A stretch of 64,000 nucleotides of DNA from Pseudomonas sp. IPO3778 (GTDB taxonomy: Bacteria; Pseudomonadota; Gammaproteobacteria; Pseudomonadales; Pseudomonadaceae): positions 174,464 to 238,463 of the forward strand of contig NZ_JACARC010000041.1 in assembly GCF_013386825.1 (NCBI RefSeq). The letters are read 5' to 3'. Made by a program: the position numbers and the translations under genes. Below, piece after piece: positions 18,181 to 25,906 of the stretch (the stretch's first letter is position 1; each line of letters opens with the position of its first letter). A model generated the notes under the pieces. That model did not search any database. It saw only the letters and a program-made list of their open reading frames with translations, and was not told the DNA's origin.

Positions 18181-19650
18181 TTATTCCTTTACCGCGGTCA
18201 GTGTGCTGAAGGAGTTCGCCGCCAGTTGCCCGGTCACCCGCAGGATCTGCTGCTCCAGGAGTACGGCTTGCACACTCGTGTGCACCAGGTCCAACTGTGA
18301 CTGGTGATACTGCTGATAGGCGTCGAATACATCCAGGAGGTTGCGCGTGGTGGAAGAAAGCTGGGCGTCAAAGGCGGCCACGACACGGGCCTGGGCTTGC
18401 GCCTGCTGACGCAACGAATTGATCTTTTCGTGGGCCGATGCCAGGCCGCTGAACGCAATCTGCAGGCTGCGACGGGCTTCTCGCTCGGCGTCCATGCGGT
18501 CGTATTCGTACTCTTGCTGTTTGGCCAGCGACGCACGTTGCTTGTAATAGTCGGCGCCGCCGGAGAACAACGGCATGGTCAGGACGACAGCCGCCTCTCG
18601 ATCGTTTTGCCAACCCTCCACGCCGCCGTCGTTGGCCACTTTGTCGCTGGACAACTCGAACTTCACCACCGGCAGGAAGTGCGCCTGATATTTGCGCCGC
18701 TCCTCACGGGCGGCCTCGCCATTTTCCCGGGCCGTGAGGACTGCCGGGTTGCCCGTCGGGATCAAGTTCAAGGCGTCTTCAAGTGTGCCCACCGGCTGCG
18801 CGTCCGCCAGCATCGGCAGTTGCAAGGCGTGGGGCATGCTGCCCGTGAGCCGGCTCAGGTTGATATTGGCCTGGTTGGCCTGGGCGATGGCGTCTTGCAC
18901 GGAGGACTTGGCGGCCAGCACGCGGGCCTTGATGCGCTCACGGTCTGCGCCGCTGGCCCCGCCTGCATTGGCCCGTGCGATCACCCAGTCGTCAAGTCGC
19001 TCCAGGCGCTTTTGCTGAGCCCGGTAGAGTTTGAGGGCCAGTGCGCCTTCTATCGCGTTGTAGAAAGCCGCTGTGCTGTCGTAGTTAACGTCGCCCCGAA
19101 CCCCGTCTTCACTGGCTGCGCTGGCGCGCTTGATCGCCGCTGCGTTGCGAATGTCTGCAACCGCCGACAGGTCAAACAGCGGTTGACTGATCACCGCATA
19201 CAGGTCTTTGCGGGTCTGCGTGCTCTTGGACAGCGCCTGGCCTGTGGCATCGTTCAGGCGCAATGACGGCGTAGAGGTCTCCGGCCCATTGGCCACCCGG
19301 ACATCCAGCGACGGCAGCACACCGGCATAGGCCGCACGCGCAAGGTCGGAGGCGGCCTGCACCTTGGAGTGCGAAGCCCCCAGGGTGTAGCTCTCCTCGA
19401 CGGCGCGGCGACGGGCCTCATTGAGTGACAGGGTTTCCAGTGTTTCGCCATCCGCCACATCCGCCGAGAGACCGGAACGGTCAATCTCCAGCGTGCCGTC
19501 GGGCGAGCCTGTCATCAGCCACAGCTGGTTCAAGCTGAGCAATGAGTCGCCCAAGGCTTGATCCGTCTGCGGCGCGGGCAAGGCGAAACTGCACTGCGAG
19601 GCCAGGGCCACGAGGCCGACGAGCCATCCGAGGTTGTTAATACTGTTCAC
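18181..19650 (-). CDS. TolC-family outer-membrane channel of type I secretion system
   Basis: This 489-residue protein is the outer-membrane component. It starts with a GTG preceded by AGGAAA and has a signal peptide ending near ALASQCSFA. Long helical repeats follow, with TolC-like elements such as LSLNEARRRAVEESYTL, YDSTAAFYNAIEGALAL and MPLFSGGADYYKQRASLAKQ, the last marking the second-repeat strand-helix junction. An unusual extra segment of about 50 residues lies before the first helix. It is the first gene of the six-gene operon. Its promoter must lie upstream of 19650, in or near the autotransporter relic. Confidence 0.9.
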   Translation of the reverse strand: MNSINNLGWLVGLVALASQCSFALPAPQTDQALGDSLLSLNQLWLMTGSPDGTLEIDRSGLSADVADGETLETLSLNEARRRAVEESYTLGASHSKVQAASDLARAAYAGVLPSLDVRVANGPETSTPSLRLNDATGQALSKSTQTRKDLYAVISQPLFDLSAVADIRNAAAIKRASAASEDGVRGDVNYDSTAAFYNAIEGALALKLYRAQQKRLERLDDWVIARANAGGASGADRERIKARVLAAKSSVQDAIAQANQANINLSRLTGSMPHALQLPMLADAQPVGTLEDALNLIPTGNPAVLTARENGEAAREERRKYQAHFLPVVKFELSSDKVANDGGVEGWQNDREAAVVLTMPLFSGGADYYKQRASLAKQQEYEYDRMDAEREARRSLQIAFSGLASAHEKINSLRQQAQAQARVVAAFDAQLSSTTRNLLDVFDAYQQYHQSQLDLVHTSVQAVLLEQQILRVTGQLAANSFSTLTAVKE

Positions 19651-19718
19651 GGTTGGATGTTTCCTGCTTCAAATTTCTGCTGATTTGCTGGCGTGGATCC
19701 GCATAGGAGTCATGAATC

Positions 19719-20430
19719 TCAGATCCGCCAGTTGGTGTTGACGTTGCCTGCGTTCTGCCGGTAGCCCGCACCAAACTGGCCGCTGTAGGTAATGCCCACC
19801 GTGGTGTTTTTTGCTCACGGTGATATCCGCACCCAGTTCCGTTACGCCCGCATTGCGTGCGATGGGGCGCCCGCGACGGTAAAGGGCAGGCTGCCCTCGA
19901 ACACCATCGTCGTCTCGGGCGTTACATCACCGAAGGCATGACGCACGCCCACGGTTGCCATGCAGGTGGGCTTGCAGCTGCAGGGCGGTGAAGGCCATCT
20001 GTGCGTGCAGGCCCAGGGTGGTGGTCACATCGTTGGTTTTGCTTTCGCCGTCCAATGCAGCAAAACCGCCCGACTCCGAGAAGCCGCGCAGGCGCTGGTC
20101 GCTGAAGGCGGCACCGGCAAACGGTTCGACCGTGGCGCGGGCGTTCAGCGGCAGTGCGTAGCCCAATTCCGTAAACACCTGGCCGGTGCTGGCACCGGAC
20201 GTTGACTTGAGTGTCTGGTCCAGGCCGGCGCCGGCGCCGCCATGGGCAGTGGGTGCAGCAAGTGAGGTGTTCCCCCCCCGCAGTGCCACCGGCATGGCTG
20301 GAGCCGGGAAAAGCCAGCATCAGGATCGTCACCAACAGGGACGCATCGCCACCGTGCTGCGCAGTGGTGTGTGGCGGCGGCAGGGGGGCCTGAACGGGAA
20401 GGCTGGGCAGCGAAGAATGAATTCGCATGG
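19719..20430 (-). pseudogene. Autotransporter beta-barrel relic, frameshifted
   Basis: Read on the minus strand in changing frames, this stretch encodes the C-terminal barrel of an autotransporter. The order is GQVFTELGYALPLNARATVE, VEPFAGAAFSDQRLRGFSES, VGVRHAFGDVTPETTMVFEG, NAGVTELGADITV and finally TTVGITYSGQFGAGY to NTNWRI-stop at 19719. At least three frame changes are needed: near 19960, near 19872 and in the A-run near 19815. A start with a good ribosome site (AAGGAAA) is at 20428, but the passenger domain is missing. The gene is therefore a decayed, internally deleted remnant. It lies directly upstream of the type I secretion operon and may now serve as part of its promoter region. 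Confidence 0.8.
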
Positions 20431-20564
20431 AAAATTTCCTTCCATTTAGGGAAAACGCCCAGTCGAAAAAGCGTCCCGGCAGCCGCTTGGCAGACAGTTG
20501 GAACCAGCAGGTGCACTGATCAGGGACGTAACTTCTTTACAGGGGAAAGATGGAGTTTGTGGTT

Positions 20565-21017
20565 TCAACTATCGTGTTCACGCATCGCGTGTTTTTCCGG
20601 ATACACACACTTCTTACCGTATATCTCATGTAGCTCAGTTCGTTCAACAACATCCATCAGTTGCCTTATAGCCTCCCGATCAGGCGGGCAAGGCAGTGCA
20701 AAACGCATCGATAACGGCGATGATTCAACGGTGCATAAAATTTTAATTGTATCGGCGCGGTAAAAAAGTAGGTGTTTGATTGCCGGTGAACGTCGCACGG
20801 ACTCTCCAAGCACTTCGCCCGCGTTATTTAACACCGCCTCATGGATGATCAGCAGGTCAAACGGCGTTAAGGCGTTATCCAGTATCACCAGCAATTCCCG
20901 TAGGGATGTCAGCGGCGCGACGCGGTTATAGCCAAGCCTCGAGAGATTTTTCTCCATCCCCACCAGCCGGGTGTGCTCCTCGTCAACCAACAAGATGCGT
21001 AACTTGGGATTCACCAT
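20565..21017 (-). CDS. Stand-alone receiver-like domain protein lacking the phospho-acceptor Asp
   Basis: This protein is about 150 residues long, starting at the ATG at 21017 (MVNPKLRILLVDEEHTRLVG), which follows AAGGA at a suitable distance. The N-terminal acidic pair (DEE) and overall pattern match a response-regulator receiver. In the strand that normally carries the phosphorylated aspartate the sequence reads FDLLIIHEAVL, with His in the Asp position, so it is probably a pseudo-receiver. There is no output domain. It has the same orientation as the REC-EAL gene at 21587-22801, and its upstream region is a copy of that gene's. It may modulate the kinase or RR pair by binding, but this is inference. 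Confidence 0.68.
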   Translation of the reverse strand: MVNPKLRILLVDEEHTRLVGMEKNLSRLGYNRVAPLTSLRELLVILDNALTPFDLLIIHEAVLNNAGEVLGESVRRSPAIKHLLFYRADTIKILCTVESSPLSMRFALPCPPDREAIRQLMDVVERTELHEIYGKKCVYPEKHAMREHDS

Positions 21018-21073
21018 GAAACATCCTTGTTTCCCGTTGAGAAGAACTGAATACGTATCGGTAGAAAAGACAT
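21011..21073 (-). CDS. Possible 20-codon leader ORF overlapping the receiver gene start
   Basis: An ATG at 21073 opens a 20-codon frame beginning MSFLPIRI and ending TGG-TGA over the start of the receiver gene (ATGGTGA). Its first codons match the beginning of the REC-EAL protein at 22801 (MPFLPIRV), so it arose when that gene's promoter and 5' end were duplicated. It may be a translated leader that couples to the receiver gene, or only a fossil of the duplication. Confidence 0.35.
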   Translation of the reverse strand: MSFLPIRIQFFSTGNKDVSW

Positions 21074-21210
21074 GGCAGTGTTTACACATAGGATGATGGC
21101 GAGCGAAGTATTGCGCCCGCACCCCCGCCCTGTATTTAGGATCCTTCCTAAGACTTAATAGAAAACTCCGCGCACAATTCGGAAACTTCCCACGCTTAAG
21201 GGAAATTTCC
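21052..21210 (-). repeat. Duplicated promoter region, copy 1 (before receiver gene)
   Basis: About 159 bases here align almost without gaps to 22780-22938 upstream of the REC-EAL gene. Shared blocks include CGTATCGGTAG, GTTACACA/GTTTACACA, ATTGCGCCC, CCCTGTATTTAGGATC and two GGAAA[C/T]TTCC palindromes. The copy extends through the start codon of the EAL gene. Confidence 0.8.
21136..21210 (-). promoter_or_regulatory. Putative regulator sites: TTAGGA-N4-TCCTAA and paired GGAAA[C/T]TTCC palindromes
   Basis: An inverted repeat TTAGGATCCTTCCTAA occupies 21136-21151. Further upstream of the receiver gene are GGAAACTTCC (21181-21190) and GGAAATTTCC (21201-21210), exactly 20 bases apart, or two helical turns. 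The same arrangement recurs upstream of the EAL gene at 22801. The half-site TTTCC and the TCCTA element resemble sites of BvgA/RcsB-type regulators, and such a regulator is encoded at 25124-25750. Confidence 0.5.
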
Positions 21211-21247
21211 GAAGCTTCACCGCATTGTTTCGGGGAGACCAGTACAT

Positions 21248-21595
21248 CTACTGATAGATAATGGTGTAAGTAGCAACCGCATTGGCTGTTCCAGGGGTGA
21301 TCGTGCTTGCCGTTTGCAAGTAACGCGCGCTCATCGGGATGTTTAATGAAGTGGTTCCTGGGCCAAGGACGGTATTGAGCAACTGGTTCTGCGACAACAT
21401 CCACGGTCCGCCTGAAAGATGCAGCACTTGCAGGCCCACCCCCGTCGCCGTGCCTGCACCCGGCGTCAAGCTCAGCACGCCGTTGGTGGCGTCGATCACC
21501 GGGCCGATCGGATCCAGTCGAAGGCTGACGGTTAAGACTCTTCCGTTAGCCTCAACTTTTTCGCAGGGGATAGCGCGGATAACGTGTCAGACGTT
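21248..21595 (-). pseudogene. C-terminal fragment of a fimbrial subunit
   Basis: The minus-strand frame encodes about 115 residues with no proper start. It reads IPCEKVEANGRVLTV, GPVIDATNGVLSLTPG, GVGLQVLHLSGGPW, IPMSARYLQTASTITPG and ends NAVATYTIIYQ. The phrases GVGLQVL, ARYLQT and the closing beta strand ending in Y-Q are those of type 1 pilus subunits, seen also in the intact pilin at 32753-33298. A stop codon in frame lies just upstream near 21595, and the fragment overlaps the end of the EAL gene by 9 bases. It is most likely the remains of a second fimbrial gene cut by rearrangement. Confidence 0.7.
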
Positions 21596-22801
21596 ATTGA
21601 TCGACGCACGCTGGGAGTCCAGCCACGACAACAACCGATTGGCGCTCATGGGACGTGCACAGAGATAACCCTGGGCCTGGACACACCCCAGCTTGATCAA
21701 TGACTGGCGCTGGCTTTCGGTTTCAACGCCCTCCACCACGACCGACATGCTCAGGGCTGCCCCCAGTGCGAGGGTGCTGCTGACAATGGCGCGGTTGGCG
21801 GCGTTGGTGTCGAGGTTTTGCACGAAACTGCCGTCGAGCTTGATCTCGGTAAAGGGCAGTTGGCACAGGCGCTCCAGGGAAGAGAACCCCACGCCGAAAT
21901 CGTCGATGGACAACCCGGCCCCCATCATGCGCAAACGGATCAGGCTTTCCAGCACCGCCGGGGAGGTTTCGAGCAGGCCGCTCTCGGTGATTTCAAAGGT
22001 CAGGTAGGACGCCGGCACCTGATAACGCTCGATCAGCCCACTGATGCGTGCGACCAATTGCGGGTTGCTGAATTGCTCCGCCTGCAGATTAAACGCGAGG
22101 TTCAGCTGTCGTCCGCTGGCCTGGACGTCCTGCCACACCATCAAACCTTGCTCAAACAGGGTGAAAAACAGGTCGTCCATCAGATAAAAACTGCTCAGCA
22201 ATGGCAGAAAATCAGCGGGCGACAACAATCCGTAGCTGGGGTTGTCCCACCGTGCCAAGGCTTCCAGACTGTCGACCGCACCGGTGATCAAGTTGAATTT
22301 GGGTTGAAAAAACACCTTGAACTCGTTCTCCAGGATCGCTCGTTTCAAGGCGGACTGGGTGAACCACTTCAAGTTGATCGAGCTTGAAACGTCCGTTCTT
22401 CGCACCGCAATCCATTCCAGGAACCCGCCCACCAGCGGCCCGAGTTCGCTGGCGCGCACAGGCGTATCGACATACCCGAGCACCTTCACGCCATGCATGG
22501 ACAGCATCCGGTCAAGGGCACCATGCAAGTTCGCCGGATACACACTGCAGATGATCAGCGCCTTGAGCAGCCCGCCCCGGCTGAGGTCCTCGATCAACGA
22601 CAGTCCGAGCGTGCATTGCAGTTTCAAACTGCACAATACGATGTCCACCGGCCCCGTGCGTGCCAGCAGTTCCCGCGCGGCAGCACCGTCAGCCACCGCA
22701 GCCACGTCTTCACACCCAAGGTCCTGGAACAGCCTGGTGGCGATTAGTCGTTTGAAAGGCTGCTCTTCAATGACCAGAACGCGTATCGGTAGGAAAGGCA
22801 T
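21587..22801 (-). CDS. REC-EAL protein, probable cyclic-di-GMP phosphodiesterase (RocR/PvrR-like)
   Basis: This 404-residue protein starts at the ATG at 22801 (MPFLPIRVLVIEEQ). Residues 1-125 form a receiver fold in which the phospho-acceptor position reads VDIVLCSLKLQ, so Ser replaces Asp. Residues 150-400 are an EAL domain with the metal and substrate motifs present: LEALARW, FNLQAEQF, FEITESGLLE, IDDFGVGFSSLERL, LPFTEIKLDGSFV and VVEGVETESQ. Catalytic activity is therefore expected, while phosphorylation control is doubtful. P. aeruginosa RocR and PvrR have the same architecture and sit next to cup fimbrial genes. Here it is one of two such proteins bracketing a hybrid kinase and response regulator. 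Confidence 0.88.
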   Translation of the reverse strand: MPFLPIRVLVIEEQPFKRLIATRLFQDLGCEDVAAVADGAAARELLARTGPVDIVLCSLKLQCTLGLSLIEDLSRGGLLKALIICSVYPANLHGALDRMLSMHGVKVLGYVDTPVRASELGPLVGGFLEWIAVRRTDVSSSINLKWFTQSALKRAILENEFKVFFQPKFNLITGAVDSLEALARWDNPSYGLLSPADFLPLLSSFYLMDDLFFTLFEQGLMVWQDVQASGRQLNLAFNLQAEQFSNPQLVARISGLIERYQVPASYLTFEITESGLLETSPAVLESLIRLRMMGAGLSIDDFGVGFSSLERLCQLPFTEIKLDGSFVQNLDTNAANRAIVSSTLALGAALSMSVVVEGVETESQRQSLIKLGCVQAQGYLCARPMSANRLLSWLDSQRASINNV

Positions 22802-22938
22802 GACAGTGGTTACACAGGTGATGGCGACCGGCAAATTATTGCGCCCCACCCCTGCCCTGTATTTAGGATCGCTCCTAATAGGATCTGGAAAAACTCCCTG
22901 TGCGAAACGGAAATTTCCGACACAAACAGGAAACTTCC
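22780..22938 (-). repeat. Duplicated promoter region, copy 2 (before REC-EAL gene)
   Basis: This is the partner of 21052-21210 and probably the original copy, because it keeps the intact coding start (ATG at 22801). The offset between matching elements is 1727-1728 bases throughout, so only a single-base indel separates the two. Confidence 0.8.
22863..22938 (-). promoter_or_regulatory. Putative regulator sites upstream of REC-EAL gene
   Basis: TTAGGATCGCTCCTAA (22863-22878) is followed 30 bases further upstream by GGAAATTTCC (22909-22918) and GGAAACTTCC (22929-22938), again spaced 20 bases. The spacing between the two motif types is the same as at 21136-21210, while the TTAGGA spacer bases differ. 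The 6-bp arms are conserved while the spacer drifts, which is what a dimer-binding site would show. Confidence 0.5.
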
Positions 22939-22973
22939 GCTTCGTCATCCAGGCAAATTCGCCCCCCCGGATC

Positions 22974-25124
22974 TCACGTCAGGGCAATCAAGGCAGCCTT
23001 CAATGCAATCATGGCCTGCTCCAGGGCCAGGGTGGCCGCGGTCACTTGCTCCGGCTCGGCCTCCTCGCACGCCGCCTCCAGCTGCGCACACCGAATCAGC
23101 ACGTTCTGCGCACCGACAATCCGCCCACCACCCTTTATACGGTGGGCCAGCGTTGCCAGCCCTTCGACGTCCTTGTTCGCATAGCATTGCATCAACACGC
23201 TCATGTCCTCTTCCAGGCTGAGTGCCAGGTTATTGATGATGGCGTTGACCGAGTCTTCGTCGCCCCGCGCCAGTTGAATCAGCGAGGTAAGGTCCAGGTT
23301 GATCCCCTGCCCTATCATCGCGATGGGCGCTTCATTCGGCTGCGTCAGGGGTTCGATGATCGACATCCGGGCGCTCAGTTCTCCGAGCCGGATGGGCTTG
23401 AACAGGCAGTCGTCCATGCCGGCATTCAGGCACCGCTGTTTCTCCTCAGGCTGTGCGTTGGCGGTCAAGCCCACGATGACGCAGGGTTTCGAGCCTAGGC
23501 GCTGCTCTTCGTCACGTATCGCGCGGGCCAGTTCATAGCCGTTCATGATGGGCATATGGCTGTCGGTGATCACCACGTCATAGGCACCCTGGCGCCAGGC
23601 CCGCAGGCCGTGTGCGCCATCTTCCGCGTCACTGACGTCATGCCCCAGGTACGTGAACTGCTGCGAAAGCAGCAAACGGTTTGCCGGATAATCGTCGACC
23701 ACCAGCACACTCAAGCGCTTCGCTCGAACCACTGGCGCGATGGCATCCAGCACAGGCGGGCCAAGGTTTTCAAGAATCGGCAAACGCAATGTCACGTCGA
23801 TGCGGGTGCCCCGGCCCAGTTCGCTGGTCAAGGTCAGCCGCCCGCCCATCATCTCGCACAGCGTGCGGGAAATCGCCAGCCCCAGTCCCGACCCGGTACG
23901 CATGGCTTCGCCCGGCTGGCCAACCTGGGTGAAGGGGCTGAACAGCAGCGCCTGATCTTCTGGTGAAATGCCAATCCCGGTGTCGATCACGCTGAACGTC
24001 AGGTCCAACTCCGAGCCGTCCACCACCGGGGTGCACCGCAGGAAAAAACGCACCTGGCCTTTAACGGTAAATTTGATCGCATTGCTCAACAGGTTCGACA
24101 GCACCTGCTTGATCCGCATGGCGTCCACCAGCACTTCGCAATCGGCCTGGGGGTCGAGTTCAATCTGCAGTTCGAGAAATTTCTGCTGCGCCACGCCGTC
24201 AAAGATGCGCGCGACCTTGAGCACCTCGTCGTGCAGGTTGGCTCTCTTCGGCGTCAACGTCAGTTGGCCGGACTCAATGCGCACGATGTCCAGGATGTCA
24301 CCCAGCAAATCCACCAGGCTGTTGGCGGCGCTGGAGGCAATGTCCAGTGAGACCCGATCGATAATGCCTTGCTCGGCCCGTTTGGTGGCCATTTCGAGCA
24401 TGCCCAGCACGGCGTTCATTGGGGTGCGGATTTCATGGCTCATGGTGGCCAGGAATAACGTCTTGGCGGTGTTGGCGTCGTCGGCCTCTTTTTGTGAGGC
24501 CTTTAACTGAATCATCAGCTGCTCGCGGTCGCTGACATCGACCCACCCTGCAATCACCCCGACGACCCGTCCACGGGCGTTGAAACATGGGAAAATCCAG
24601 TAAAAAAGTGCCAGCGTTTCACCGTAGGGCGCCACCAGACTGCCACTGCCGATCAGCGGAATCCCATCGCGTATGACCTTGAGGTAATGCTCATGGTACT
24701 GCCGGGACTCGGACAGCGGCATGAGTTGCAAGTCGGTGATGGGCTTGCCGAGGACCTGGTTCAGGTCCATGGCCAGGAAATCCAGGTAGCTGTCGTTGCA
24801 CGCGACCAGGCGGCCCTTTTGGTCACGGATGAATACCGGCCGCGGGACGTCATCGATCATCTGGCGCATGTTGGCGACAAACGTCGCCAGGACCCTGCGG
24901 GGATCGTCGGTTCGGCGCCGCCACAGCAGCCCGCCAAAATGCCAACAGAGGATAGAACCCAGCCCCGCCAGGGCCATCCCCCAATAAAGTGTGGACCGGC
25001 CCTGGGTACGAACCACCATGTCGAGTTCAAAATCAGGGGTACCGGCAATGTGCGGTTCCGCCTGTACCAGTAACGGCAAACCGGCCATCAGCAACGCGGC
25101 AACAATCGTTTTAGCGGACTTCAT
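22974..25124 (-). CDS. BvgS/RcsC-type hybrid sensor kinase (PAS-HisKA-HATPase-REC-HPt) without periplasmic sensor domains
   Basis: This 716-residue protein has a signal-like N-terminus (1-22), only about 25 residues of periplasm, a membrane helix (about 46-67), and a PAS region (85-200). The kinase follows with phospho-His230 in TMSHEIRTPMNAV and ATP-binding boxes (NLLSNAIKF, DTGIGI, GSGLGL). A receiver has Asp521 in VVITDSHMP, and an HPt domain has His661 in LAHRIKGGGRIVG. BvgS and RocS1 have two periplasmic venus-flytrap domains that are missing here, so the sensing input must differ. Its ATG overlaps the stop of the response-regulator gene (TGATG), so the two are translationally coupled. 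It probably drives the multistep phosphorelay to that regulator. Confidence 0.9.
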   Translation of the reverse strand: MKSAKTIVAALLMAGLPLLVQAEPHIAGTPDFELDMVVRTQGRSTLYWGMALAGLGSILCWHFGGLLWRRRTDDPRRVLATFVANMRQMIDDVPRPVFIRDQKGRLVACNDSYLDFLAMDLNQVLGKPITDLQLMPLSESRQYHEHYLKVIRDGIPLIGSGSLVAPYGETLALFYWIFPCFNARGRVVGVIAGWVDVSDREQLMIQLKASQKEADDANTAKTLFLATMSHEIRTPMNAVLGMLEMATKRAEQGIIDRVSLDIASSAANSLVDLLGDILDIVRIESGQLTLTPKRANLHDEVLKVARIFDGVAQQKFLELQIELDPQADCEVLVDAMRIKQVLSNLLSNAIKFTVKGQVRFFLRCTPVVDGSELDLTFSVIDTGIGISPEDQALLFSPFTQVGQPGEAMRTGSGLGLAISRTLCEMMGGRLTLTSELGRGTRIDVTLRLPILENLGPPVLDAIAPVVRAKRLSVLVVDDYPANRLLLSQQFTYLGHDVSDAEDGAHGLRAWRQGAYDVVITDSHMPIMNGYELARAIRDEEQRLGSKPCVIVGLTANAQPEEKQRCLNAGMDDCLFKPIRLGELSARMSIIEPLTQPNEAPIAMIGQGINLDLTSLIQLARGDEDSVNAIINNLALSLEEDMSVLMQCYANKDVEGLATLAHRIKGGGRIVGAQNVLIRCAQLEAACEEAEPEQVTAATLALEQAMIALKAALIALT

Positions 25125-25750
25125 CAGATAATACTGTTGCGCTTGGCCACTTCCGAAAGTGACACGACGGAGGTCACTTCAAAGCGCTCCAACAGCCGCG
25201 TCTTGTAAGTGCTGATGGTTTTATTGCTGAGCAGCATGGAGTCGCCGATTTCCTTGTTGCTGAGCCCCAGGGCCAGGTGCTTGAGGATCACCAGTTCGCG
25301 ATCCGACAGGTTTTCGATCACTCGCGCTTCATTTATCTCGACGTCACTGCGCCGGACCGAACCGATGGCCAGATTGGGGAAATGCGTATAGCCTGACATC
25401 AGCACTTTGACGGCCCGGCGCAGGTCATCCAGGTCGTCGATTTTCGAGATGAAGCCGGCAGCCCCCGCACTCATGCAACGCTTGAGGTACAGGCTGGCCT
25501 CCAGGGACGTCAGTACCAGAATGCGCGTGGCAATGTTCAGGTCGACAATGCGCCGGATGACTTCCAGGCCGTCGAGTTTGGGCATCGAGATATCCAGTAC
25601 CACCAGGTCGGGCAATTCCTGACGGGCCTGTTGTACCGCATCAGCACCATCGCCCGCCTCTACCACCGTTTCGAAACCTTCCTGTTTCAGGACCATTTTG
25701 ACCGTTGCCCGAACGATCGGGTGGTCATCCACTACCAGCGCCTTGCGCAT
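25124..25750 (-). CDS. LuxR/NarL-type response regulator (BvgA/RocA/RcsB-like)
   Basis: This 208-residue regulator starts at the ATG at 25750 (MRKALVVDDHPIVR). An upstream in-frame ATG at 25816 adds only non-family residues. The receiver has the acidic pair DD at 8-9, phospho-acceptor Asp53 in VVLDISMPKLDG and the expected Lys in FISKIDD. The C-terminal helix-turn-helix is typical: LSDRELVILKHLALGLSNKE followed by NKTISTYKTRLLERF. It is followed without gap by the hybrid kinase gene. It is the obvious candidate to bind the shared palindromes in front of the fimbrial and EAL genes. The 156 bases between it and the EAL gene at 25907 show no copy of those palindromes. Confidence 0.92.
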   Translation of the reverse strand: MRKALVVDDHPIVRATVKMVLKQEGFETVVEAGDGADAVQQARQELPDLVVLDISMPKLDGLEVIRRIVDLNIATRILVLTSLEASLYLKRCMSAGAAGFISKIDDLDDLRRAVKVLMSGYTHFPNLAIGSVRRSDVEINEARVIENLSDRELVILKHLALGLSNKEIGDSMLLSNKTISTYKTRLLERFEVTSVVSLSEVAKRNSII

Positions 25751-25906
25751 ATCTATCTCACTTATTCTGTTTATCTGGGCACAGATCACGAAACGAGAAG
25801 GCATAGAGAGAGGCAAGCGACTACACCGGCAGAGTCTAGTCCAACCGCATCGAGTCTCTGTTGATTATTTTGCTCTTAATACGCCGTCACGTTCAGATTG
25901 ACTCAG

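Noticed and set aside
20429..20439. GGAAAATTTCC at the start of the autotransporter relic as another member of the palindrome group
   Set aside because: It has an extra base and overlaps the AAGGAAA ribosome site and the ATG at 20428, so its resemblance is better explained as translation signal.
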